Counted from the stretch's first letter, positions 1-4,891 are shown. The stretch is 5,052 nt of DNA from JAAZMU01 sp964547725 (GCA_964547725.1 CAZJOO010000032.1:1-5052), one strand, 5' to 3'. Numbers and translations are program-made. Notes: generated by a model not told the origin, from the sequence alone.

Positions 1-16
1 TTCACTCGCTCCAATA

Positions 17-50
17 AAGAAGAAGGAGCGCGCGCCTTCTTTTTATTTTA
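17..50 (+). terminator. Rho-independent terminator of an upstream unit
   Basis: A 10-bp stem (17-26 paired with 35-44, one G-U pair) encloses the 8-base loop AGCGCGCG and runs straight into a T-rich tract at 40-50. This is a standard intrinsic terminator on the plus strand. What it ends lies outside the window: a reading frame closes at the TAA at 15-17, but only four sense codons are visible, so no product can be named. Confidence 0.8.
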
Positions 51-66
51 TCAATAAGTAAAAATG

Positions 67-75
67 TGTTAGGAT
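67..75 (+). promoter_or_regulatory. Extended -10 promoter close to the oxidoreductase start
   Basis: TGTTAGGAT fits an extended -10 element (TGn followed by a TATAAT-like hexamer, TAGGAT at 70-75). No good -35 is visible about 17 bases upstream (TTTATC). Only six bases separate the box from the ATG at 82, so transcription would begin at or next to the start codon and give a leaderless or nearly leaderless mRNA. The AGGA at 71-74 could instead be read as a weak Shine-Dalgarno sequence, but it sits inside the hexamer. Confidence 0.45.
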
Positions 76-81
76 ACTCTT

Positions 82-1023
82 ATGACAAAGAAAGTTGCTA
101 TTATTGGAGCCGGAATAATTGGTCTTTATACGGCCTCTAAACTACAAGAAAAAGGATTTGAAGTGACTGTTTTCGAAAAAGAAAAACTTGAAGATGTGGG
201 GAAAAAATCTTGCTCTACTTTAGTTTCTAAAAGAATTTTTAATTTTATTAAAAAAGATGAAGATTTAATAGAAAATACTATTAAGAATTGTTCTATTAAA
301 TTTAAAAATAAAGAAGTAATTTTAAATTTCGCAAAAGAGCACATTATCATTAACAAGGAAAAGTTTGTTTTGAGAATGATAGAGCAAGCAAAGTTTAAAA
401 TTGTTTTTGAAAACGAAATCAAAGAAATCCCCGAAGGATTTGATTATGTTATTGGTGCTGATGGCGTTCATTCTTTTTTAAGAAAGAAACTAAATCTTAG
501 GAATCCTAAATTCAAAGTAGGTCTTAAGGTGGAGGCAAAAGGTTCTGGGCGCGAAGATACTGTCAAAACAACAAAAACAAAAAATGGATTTACTTGGATG
601 ATTCCAAGAGGAGACTATATTGAATACGGAATTTTAGAGAGTAAAGAAAATATAAAAGGGGAATGGAAAGCTTTTAATAAGCAAGGGAAGAATTCTAGTT
701 TTGCCTTAGTTCCTCAAGATCTTATTTTAATAGATAGCGATAAATATGCTTTAGTTGGAGACGCTACTGGTTTAACAAAACCATGGAGTGGAGGAGGAAT
801 CATTTGGCAACTTTATCAAGCAGAGATGCTAATTAATAATTTTCCTAACTTTAGAAAATACAACAGCGAAGTTAGAGCTTTTTTTCTGCCAAAGATTATT
901 AAGGGTAGAATCTCTAATAGCCTTGTTCATTTTATTGGCGATAATTTTAGTTTTTTAATTCCTTCAAGGATTAAATACGACAATGACTTTCCTTCTTTGT
1001 TTGCCAGTATCTTTAAAAAATGA
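82..1023 (+). CDS. FAD-dependent oxidoreductase, geranylgeranyl-reductase family
   Basis: Probable flavoprotein of the geranylgeranyl reductase / p-hydroxybenzoate hydroxylase fold, which typically reduces isoprenoid double bonds or oxidises lipid-like substrates. The N-terminus holds the dinucleotide-binding Rossmann motif (G9, G11, G14, with acidic E32 at the end of strand 2). C44 lies in the position of the conserved cysteine loop of geranylgeranyl reductases. GADG at 125-128 followed by R134 is the family's DG motif. FTW.IPRGD around 170-178 matches the aromatic/Pro-Gly substrate-cavity block. GDATG at 226-230 with P234 and GGG at 237-239 is the second FAD-ribityl motif. At 313 residues it is shorter than the usual 380-400, and the loss seems to fall in the cap and C-terminal parts. 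No membrane segment is apparent. The family is confident; the substrate is unknown. The next gene begins 23 bases downstream, so co-transcription is possible. Confidence 0.8.
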   Translation: MTKKVAIIGAGIIGLYTASKLQEKGFEVTVFEKEKLEDVGKKSCSTLVSKRIFNFIKKDEDLIENTIKNCSIKFKNKEVILNFAKEHIIINKEKFVLRMIEQAKFKIVFENEIKEIPEGFDYVIGADGVHSFLRKKLNLRNPKFKVGLKVEAKGSGREDTVKTTKTKNGFTWMIPRGDYIEYGILESKENIKGEWKAFNKQGKNSSFALVPQDLILIDSDKYALVGDATGLTKPWSGGGIIWQLYQAEMLINNFPNFRKYNSEVRAFFLPKIIKGRISNSLVHFIGDNFSFLIPSRIKYDNDFPSLFASIFKK

Positions 1024-1035
1024 TATTTTATTAAT

Positions 1036-1041
1036 TATATA
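1036..1041 (+). promoter_or_regulatory. Possible -10 element before the DUF4446 gene
   Basis: TATATA lies five bases before the ATG at 1047, with only a poor -35 candidate (TTTAAA at 1012-1017, 18-base spacer, inside the end of the preceding gene). If active, it would start the translation operon on a nearly leaderless transcript, as the spacing at two other genes here also suggests. The region is so AT-rich that a chance match is quite possible. Confidence 0.25.
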
Positions 1042-1046
1042 GATAT

Positions 1047-1427
1047 ATGATTTTTACAAAAAAAGAAAAAGACCCAGAAAAATTAAATAATTTAGAAGAA
1101 GCTATCAAGTATATTAAAATTCTTGAGAAGAAAATAGATGTTCTTGACAAGAGGATTGAAAAGAACGAACAGGTTGCTTTGAATAATTTTAGTAAATTTT
1201 CCATTTTAAGATTTAACTCTTTCAATGACATGGGAGGAGACCAAAGTTTCACAATAGCTCTTTTAGATAAAAACAATAATGGTTTTATATTAACGTCCCT
1301 TTTTTATAAAGATAGTCCCAGAGTGTTTACAAAACCCATTAAAAATGGTATCTCTGAGTATCAGCTTTTAAAAGAAGAAGAGACTATTTTAAAACAAGCC
1401 CTAGATGATAAAAAAACAGGAAAATAA
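1047..1427 (+). CDS. DUF4446 family protein
   Basis: Small cytoplasmic protein of 126 residues matching the DUF4446 family, whose function is unknown. Residues about 11-46 are rich in Lys/Glu with regularly spaced Leu/Ile and probably form a coiled coil. The family block follows at about 53-112: R-F-N-x-F-x-D-x-G-G-D-Q-S-F (55-68), then A-L-L-D (71-74), NNNG (76-79), S-R/P-R-V-F-x-K-P-I-x-N-G (90-101) and S-E-Y (103-105). Firmicutes members usually have an N-terminal membrane segment; none is present here, so this version should be soluble. Its end overlaps the infB start by 23 bases, which suggests translational coupling and a link with translation, although that link is inference from position only. 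The ATG at 1047 has no Shine-Dalgarno sequence. Confidence 0.8.
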   Translation: MIFTKKEKDPEKLNNLEEAIKYIKILEKKIDVLDKRIEKNEQVALNNFSKFSILRFNSFNDMGGDQSFTIALLDKNNNGFILTSLFYKDSPRVFTKPIKNGISEYQLLKEEETILKQALDDKKTGK

Positions 1428-2910
1428 AAAAATAGAAATTAGTAAAAGACCACCAGTTGTGGTTGTTTTGGGGCATATTGACCACGGAAAAACTTCTCTT
1501 TTGATGGCAATTAAAGATTTTAGAACACTAGGAAAAGAGTCTGGAGGAATTACTCAGCATGTTGGTGCCTATCAAATCGAATTCAATAAAGAAAAGATTA
1601 CTTTTATTGATACTCCAGGACATGAATCTTTCTCAGCTATTAGATCAAGAGGCTCTAAAGCAGCTGATATAGGACTTCTTGTTATTGATGCTTGTGAAGG
1701 AATTAAGAAACAAACCAAAGAAGCGATTAAACACATTAAAGAATCAGGAATTTCTCCAATTGTTGTTTTTAATAAAATAGATAAGCCTAATGCTAATCCA
1801 GAGAAAGTTAAACAGCAACTTTTAGAGGAAGACGTTTGGGTGGAATCTCTTGGAGGAAAAGTTCCTTCAGTAGAAATTTCTGCAAAAACAAAACAAGGAA
1901 TTGATGACTTACTAGAAGTTATTTTGCTAGTTGCTGAAATGGAACAATTAGAAGCTATTATTGATGGAAAAGGAGAAGGAGTTATCATTGAATCTAAACT
2001 TGATAATCAAAGAGGACCTACCGCAACATTGCTTGTAACTCAAGGAGTTTTAAAGAGTGGAGATGTGATAGGAACAAATTCTGTGATCGGGAAGATAAAG
2101 ACTTTTGAAAGTTTTGACGGAAAGAATGTTAAAGAAGCTCATCCAGGAGACCCAGTTTCTATTAGTGGTTTTAGTGAAGTTCCTTCTGTGGGAGAGATTG
2201 TTAAAGTATATGATTCTTTGAATGAAGCCGCTAAAGAAGTAAAAGCGAGAAATATTTCAATTCAGAATCCAAAAATTAAAGAAGGTGATAAAGTATTAAA
2301 TTTAATTATCAAAACAGACGTGATTGGGTCCCTTGAAGGAATTTTAGAAATATTGAAAGGTATTCCTCAAGACCAAGTTAAATTAAATATTTTAAAAGCA
2401 GGAGTTGGAGATGTGAACGAAAAAGATGTTAAACTTGCCAGAGATTCAGATGCTCACTTAGTTTCTTTTAAAGTTAAAGTAGAAAAAATAGCTGAAGGAA
2501 TTGTACAAAACAGTAAAATAGATTTATGTTTTTTTGATATCATCTATAATATTGCTATTAAAGTAAGAGAGCTTATGGACGTTATTCTTGTTATTGAAAA
2601 GAAAAGAATTGATGTGGGAGAATTAGACGTGTTAGCTATTTTCAGAACAGAGAAAGACAAACAAATTGTGGGAGGAAGAGTCGTCGATGGAAAAGTGGAG
2701 AAAGGGTTAAAGGTAGAAATTTTTAGAGATAATGAAAAGATTGGAGAAGGAAAGGTGACTGGGCTAGAAGCTAACAAAAAGAAGGTTGATATAGTTCACA
2801 AAGATAATGAGGCAGGAATCCTTTATGTGGGAAGAGAAAGAGTGCAAGAGGGAGACACCTTGAGATTCTATAAAGAAGAGTTTGTTAAACCAACAATAAG
2901 CAATGTATAG
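1405..2910 (+). CDS. infB: Translation initiation factor IF-2 (short form)
   Basis: GTPase that brings initiator tRNA to the 30S subunit and promotes subunit joining. All G motifs are intact: GHIDHGKT (23-30), T50 in GGITQH, DTPGH (69-73, catalytic H73), NKID (123-126) and SAK (159-161). Domain II spans about 190-275, the IF-2-specific domain III about 296-395 (KTDVIGSLEG), and the C-terminal beta-barrel about 405-490. At 501 residues it lacks the long N-terminal region of E. coli (890) and B. subtilis (716) IF-2; only about 16 residues precede the G domain. In the C-terminal barrel, positions known to bind fMet-tRNA differ from the usual residues: Cys-Gly becomes Ala-Gly (EAG, 469-471), the Lys-Arg-Tyr-Lys stretch becomes E-A-N-K (455-458), and the other cysteine becomes G424. 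The ATG at 1405 is the only ATG before the P-loop in this frame. It has no Shine-Dalgarno sequence and overlaps the upstream gene by 23 bases. The stop overlaps rbfA by 8. Confidence 0.97.
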   Translation: MIKKQENKKIEISKRPPVVVVLGHIDHGKTSLLMAIKDFRTLGKESGGITQHVGAYQIEFNKEKITFIDTPGHESFSAIRSRGSKAADIGLLVIDACEGIKKQTKEAIKHIKESGISPIVVFNKIDKPNANPEKVKQQLLEEDVWVESLGGKVPSVEISAKTKQGIDDLLEVILLVAEMEQLEAIIDGKGEGVIIESKLDNQRGPTATLLVTQGVLKSGDVIGTNSVIGKIKTFESFDGKNVKEAHPGDPVSISGFSEVPSVGEIVKVYDSLNEAAKEVKARNISIQNPKIKEGDKVLNLIIKTDVIGSLEGILEILKGIPQDQVKLNILKAGVGDVNEKDVKLARDSDAHLVSFKVKVEKIAEGIVQNSKIDLCFFDIIYNIAIKVRELMDVILVIEKKRIDVGELDVLAIFRTEKDKQIVGGRVVDGKVEKGLKVEIFRDNEKIGEGKVTGLEANKKKVDIVHKDNEAGILYVGRERVQEGDTLRFYKEEFVKPTISNV

Positions 2911-3256
2911 AAAAGAAAAGTTAGACATGATGCTTCAAAAAGAGTTGAGTCGTATGTTGTTCAAAGAACTTGACTTGCCTTCGAATATTGTGGTAACAGT
3001 AACTAGAGTAGAGGTTTCTTTAAATGGATTCTCTGCGAAAGTATACATTTCAGTTCTTCCAACCGAGAAGCAAGGAGATATTTTAAAAATGCTGGGTAGA
3101 AAAGTTTATTTCATCCAACAAGGAATAAACAAAAAGCTTAAAATAAGACCAGTTCCTAGAATACAGTTTGTGAAAGAAACAAAAACAGAAGAAGCTGCAA
3201 GAATAGAGGAAATTTTAAAACAAATAAAAGACCTAGAAAAAAAAGAGGAATTGTGA
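2903..3256 (+). CDS. rbfA: Ribosome-binding factor A
   Basis: Small KH-type protein that binds the 30S subunit and helps mature the 5' end of 16S rRNA. The 117-residue length is normal for the family. The N-terminal helix (YRKEKLDMMLQKELSRML) is followed by the family core VTVTRVEVS (31-39), SAKVYISVL (44-52) and the closing IRPVPRIQFVKE block (about 81-92), with a charged helical tail. By eye, the kink motif AxG that normally joins the two KH helices is K67-V68-Y69 here, a notable departure. The ATG at 2903 keeps the standard N-terminus; the next ATGs (M9, M10) would remove part of it. It overlaps the infB stop by 8 bases (ATGTATAG), so it is probably translated by coupling. It ends in a tandem TGA TAG. 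infB-rbfA adjacency is widely conserved in bacteria. Confidence 0.95.
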   Translation: MYRKEKLDMMLQKELSRMLFKELDLPSNIVVTVTRVEVSLNGFSAKVYISVLPTEKQGDILKMLGRKVYFIQQGINKKLKIRPVPRIQFVKETKTEEAARIEEILKQIKDLEKKEEL

Positions 3257-3265
3257 TAGATTTAA

Positions 3266-3336
3266 GGCGTGGTAGCCAAGCGGTAAGGCAGAAGTCTGCA
3301 AAACTTCTATCAGCAGTTCGACTCTGCTCCACGCCT
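3266..3336 (+). tRNA. tRNA-Cys (anticodon GCA)
   Basis: A full cloverleaf can be drawn. The acceptor GGCGTGG (3266-3272) pairs with CCACGCC (3329-3335). The D stem is GCC/GGC, and the anticodon stem GAAGT/ACTTC encloses the loop CTGCAAA with GCA at 3298-3300. The T stem AGCAG/CTGCT encloses TTCGACT. The discriminator is T at 3336, the base known to mark cysteine tRNAs. CCA is not encoded (CAA follows), so it must be added by the CCA-adding enzyme. It begins 9 bases after the rbfA stop and has no promoter of its own that I can see, so it is probably processed from the infB-rbfA transcript. Confidence 0.96.
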
Positions 3337-3344
3337 CAAGATAT

Positions 3345-3428
3345 GCCGCGGTGCTGAAATCGGTAGACAGGACGGACTTAAAATCCGTTGTTAGAAATGA
3401 CGTGTGGGTTCAAGTCCCACCCGCGGCA
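3345..3428 (+). tRNA. tRNA-Leu (anticodon UAA)
   Basis: A class II tRNA of 84 bases with a long variable arm. The acceptor GCCGCGG (3345-3351) pairs with CCGCGGC (3421-3427), and the discriminator is A at 3428. The anticodon stem ACGGA/TCCGT encloses the loop CTTAAAA, with TAA at 3379-3381, reading UUA/UUG leucine codons. The T arm is GTGGG TTCAAGT CCCAC. CCA is not encoded. It lies 8 bases after tRNA-Cys and directly before a terminator, closing the operon. UUA is a common leucine codon in the neighbouring genes (for example in infB), so this should be a heavily used tRNA. Confidence 0.96.
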
Positions 3429-3435
3429 CATATTT

Positions 3436-3460
3436 AAACAGGAATAATCCTGTTTTTATT
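3436..3460 (+). terminator. Rho-independent terminator of the infB-tRNA operon
   Basis: A perfect 8-bp stem, AAACAGGA (3436-3443) with TCCTGTTT (3448-3455), encloses the loop ATAA and runs into TTTTTATT. It begins 8 bases after tRNA-Leu, so it ends the operon. The other orientation lacks a good T tract. Confidence 0.88.
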
Positions 3461-3472
3461 TAATAATATTTA

Positions 3473-3481
3473 TGATATATT
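3473..3481 (+). promoter_or_regulatory. Extended -10 promoter of the pilin-like gene
   Basis: TGATATATT is an extended -10 element (TGn plus TATATT at 3476-3481). The -35 region 17 bases upstream (TTTTTA, 3453-3458) lies in the T tract of the previous terminator and is weak. The ATG at 3489 begins 7 bases after the hexamer, so the predicted transcription start coincides with the start codon and the mRNA would be leaderless. No Shine-Dalgarno sequence is present between them. Confidence 0.5.
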
Positions 3482-3488
3482 AAATTCA

Positions 3489-3875
3489 ATGAATAGAACT
3501 ACTGAGAAAAAAGAATCATTTTTAGTGCTTGTGCTTATTTCAATTTTTAGTCTGTTGTTTCTCCTTTTTTCTATTCGAGGAGTTAATATTGCTAGAGATT
3601 TAACTCTTCAAGCCAACATGGAAAAAGTTAGTTCTACTTTATTTGAATATTACATTAGTAATGATTCTTTTCCAGCGTCAGAAAAATGTAACTTAAAAGA
3701 TTCTTGCTCAAGTTTAAAAGAAAAGATAGACGTTTACGTCTATCAAGATATTTTCTATGAATCAAACAAGAAAGATTACATTATCTACGGGCGTAGTTTC
3801 CAAGACGGAAAAACTTTCTTTGTTCTAGATTCTAACTTAACAATGGAAAAAGTATTAATACTTCCTGAGTTATAA
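3489..3875 (+). CDS. Membrane-anchored pilin-like protein, hypothetical
   Basis: A 128-residue protein of unknown function. Short charged residues (T-E-K-K-E, 5-9) precede one strongly hydrophobic helix (about 11-29), followed by R30 and a polar C-terminal domain that should lie outside the cytoplasm. After the helix, residues 45-63 (ME.V...LFEYY...DSFPAS) resemble the alpha-1 continuation and 'YY.....YPAS' turn of type II/IV pseudopilins. The canonical prepilin peptidase site (G/S-F-T-L-I-E) is missing, with E-S-F-L-V-L in its place, so normal cleavage and methylation are doubtful. C67 and C73 could form a disulfide in the extracellular domain. It could be a minor pilin-like subunit or just a single-pass membrane protein. 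It ends in a 6-base overlap with the convergent gene on the other strand. Confidence 0.7.
   Translation: MNRTTEKKESFLVLVLISIFSLLFLLFSIRGVNIARDLTLQANMEKVSSTLFEYYISNDSFPASEKCNLKDSCSSLKEKIDVYVYQDIFYESNKKDYIIYGRSFQDGKTFFVLDSNLTMEKVLILPEL
3845..3865 (-). terminator. Possible terminator of the carbonic-anhydrase-like gene
   Basis: A perfect 14-base palindrome, AAGTATTAATACTT (3850-3863), gives on the minus strand a short hairpin flanked by GG and CC and followed by five U residues, starting about six bases after the minus-strand stop. It is AT-rich and has only a short U tract, so it is weak. It lies inside the last codons of the opposite-strand pilin-like gene, which could also explain the palindrome as chance. 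Confidence 0.35.
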
Positions 3876-4289
3876 TTCAGTAAACTCTACTTCTTCTCCG
3901 TGAGGATCTTTCATTTGAATCCATATTTTTTCAACAGAGATATCGTCAAAATAGTTCTTTATCATCTCCTCAGCAGTATTTATGTCTTCTAGTTGTTGTG
4001 CAAACTCAGCTTCTTCGTCAGTAAAGTTGTAATTAGTTTTATATGCTCCGCAATCACTGTGTTGTATTATAATTACTTTTCTGGCGTTGTGAAGATTATA
4101 TGAAACTCCAATTTGTTTTAAAATAAAATCTTGAATTTCCTTACTTCCATCGACAAGATCTTTAATGCCACCAGCAAGAGATAAGACATCGGAATCATTT
4201 TTTAATCCATTTTCATCCATCCATTCTCTTATTTTATTTATTAAACGAAAATCTATACAGTGAATAATAATTGTTGAACAGTTGTGCAT
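3870..4289 (-). CDS. Short beta-carbonic-anhydrase-like zinc protein
   Basis: Probable zinc enzyme of the beta-carbonic anhydrase fold, which interconverts CO2 and bicarbonate in the cytoplasm. The signature residues are present: C11-x-D13-x-R15 (HCIDFR), giving the first zinc cysteine and the Asp-Arg dyad, and H77-x-x-C80 (HSDCGAY), giving the other two zinc ligands. S-L-A-G-G (37-41) takes the place of the usual R-N-A-G loop. At 139 residues it is clearly shorter than typical bacterial beta-CAs (about 190-220), missing both the N-terminal helices and a large C-terminal part, so true CA activity is not assured. No signal peptide is present. It has its own promoter (TTGACG/TATAAT) and about 22 untranslated bases, with no Shine-Dalgarno sequence. 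It converges with the pilin-like gene: the palindrome TTATAA (3870-3875) holds both stop codons. Confidence 0.8.
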   Translation of the reverse strand: MHNCSTIIIHCIDFRLINKIREWMDENGLKNDSDVLSLAGGIKDLVDGSKEIQDFILKQIGVSYNLHNARKVIIIQHSDCGAYKTNYNFTDEEAEFAQQLEDINTAEEMIKNYFDDISVEKIWIQMKDPHGEEVEFTEL

Positions 4290-4317
4290 ATTTTTAATTT
4301 TTTGTTTATATGAGACT

Positions 4318-4347
4318 ATTATAATCTTAAAACAAAAAGAACGTCAA
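4318..4347 (-). promoter_or_regulatory. Promoter of the carbonic-anhydrase-like gene
   Basis: On the minus strand, TTGACG (4347-4342) and a perfect TATAAT (4323-4318) are separated by 18 bases, an excellent vegetative-type promoter. The transcription start should fall near 4311, leaving about 22 untranslated bases before the ATG at 4289. The -35 hexamer is part of the loop and arm of the terminator hairpin that ends the upstream minus-strand gene. Confidence 0.75.
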
Positions 4348-4361
4348 TGACGTTCTTTTGT
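4333..4361 (-). terminator. Terminator of the 3D-domain gene, possibly bidirectional
   Basis: A perfect 11-bp stem, AAAAGAACGTC (4335-4345) with GACGTTCTTTT (4349-4359), has a 3-base loop. On the minus strand it begins a few bases after the stop at 4364 and continues into a T-rich run, so it ends the 3D-domain gene. On the plus strand it is followed by TTTTGTTTTT, so it could also stop transcripts arriving from the pilin-like gene at 3489. Confidence 0.85.
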
Positions 4362-4363
4362 TT

Positions 4364-4852
4364 TTATTCAATAACTTCGATGTAAGCTTTTTTCACTCCG
4401 AAGTTTTTAGCTTGTTCAGTGGTAGAGAACCAAATATCTAAATGGTAATCTCCTTTTCTGTAATGCATTCTGTCTTCTACGACAAATATCTTGTCACCAT
4501 ATAGTTCTGGAATTTTAACTTTTGTTCCAAAAGGCAAAAGATTGTTTGCAACTATTCCATCTTCAACATGTTTTTGAGAAGCAGTAATAAATGGTGTTGA
4601 ATCTGTCTGGTCTTCTGTTGAAGAATAGGCAGTGATTATCATGTAGTAAGTCTCGGTAGGTTTTTTAATTGTGTTGTAATCAACTCCAAAACTTTCTACA
4701 ACTGTGTTTTTTTGAGTTAATACTGGTTGTTCTATTACTTCTATTGCTTCTTGACCTTTAATCTCTTTTCCAAGTGGAATAAAGACGAAAGAGAGAACAA
4801 GGAGACAAAAGAAGATATTAACTATTTTTTTCGTGTCTGATAAATTATCCAT
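4364..4852 (-). CDS. Exported 3D-domain (double-psi beta-barrel) protein
   Basis: A 162-residue protein with an N-terminal signal or anchor (K8, K9, then a hydrophobic stretch at about 10-27), a linker rich in Glu/Gln/Val to about residue 66, and a C-terminal 3D domain (about 70-161). The 3D fold is shared with MltA lytic transglycosylases and Gram-positive wall proteins such as YocH, so a role in peptidoglycan turnover is likely. Visible blocks are T-A-Y-S-S-T (74-79), T-P-F-I-T-A (86-91), G-I-V-A-N-N-L-L-P-F-G-T-K (99-111), V-V-E-D-R (124-128) and L-D-I-W-F (138-142), ending in F-G-V-K (151-154). Of the three Asp residues naming the family, D127 and D139 are present; the first (usually AxD-P before the P-x-G-T turn) appears as N103/N104. 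It has its own promoter and terminator, so it is probably monocistronic. Confidence 0.82.
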   Translation of the reverse strand: MDNLSDTKKIVNIFFCLLVLSFVFIPLGKEIKGQEAIEVIEQPVLTQKNTVVESFGVDYNTIKKPTETYYMIITAYSSTEDQTDSTPFITASQKHVEDGIVANNLLPFGTKVKIPELYGDKIFVVEDRMHYRKGDYHLDIWFSTTEQAKNFGVKKAYIEVIE

Positions 4853-4865
4853 ATTTTTTAAAAAT

Positions 4866-4885
4866 AAAAGCGCTCTTTTAAGAGC
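4866..4885 (-). other. Overlapping hairpins in the 3D-gene leader
   Basis: Read on the minus strand, the leader contains GCTCTTAAAAGAGC (4885-4872; 5-bp stem, 4-base loop) overlapping AAAAGAGCGCTTTT (4879-4866; 5-bp stem, 4-base loop). Both cannot form at once. A T-rich run follows. The first hairpin lies at the predicted 5' end of the mRNA, so it could protect the transcript or act as a weak attenuator. This is inference; the stems are short. Confidence 0.35.
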
Positions 4886-4891
4886 AATTAT

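Noticed and set aside
1..17. Possible 3' end of a tRNA (TTCACTC then GCTCCA) or the last codons of a gene ending in TAA at 15-17
   Set aside because: A T loop could be imagined, but the bases after it do not make a plausible acceptor stem, and four codons cannot identify a gene. Only the terminator is supported.
126..422. Minus-strand open frame of 98 codons
   Set aside because: Antisense to the oxidoreductase in a strongly supported frame; low-complexity Ser/Phe/Leu translation with no recognisable motif.
1021..1046. Possible recoding of TGA as glycine, as in some CPR groups
   Set aside because: Reading through the TGA at 1021 or 3254 meets another stop quickly, gives no family-like extension, and the proteins already end where homologues do. 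The standard bacterial code fits.
1031..1276. Minus-strand open frame of 81 codons
   Set aside because: Antisense to the DUF4446 gene; Ser/Phe/Leu-rich shadow with no start context or homology.
1572..1988. Minus-strand open frame of 138 codons
   Set aside because: Lies within the IF-2 G domain, whose motifs fix the plus strand as coding; the translation is a Ser/Ile/Pro-rich shadow.
2544..2777. Minus-strand open frame of 77 codons
   Set aside because: Antisense to the IF-2 C-terminal domain; no independent support.
3866..3880. Hairpin around the shared stop (CTGAGT / ATTCAG)
   Set aside because: Short, with a G-U pair and no T tract on the plus strand and a mismatch on the minus strand; not a credible terminator.
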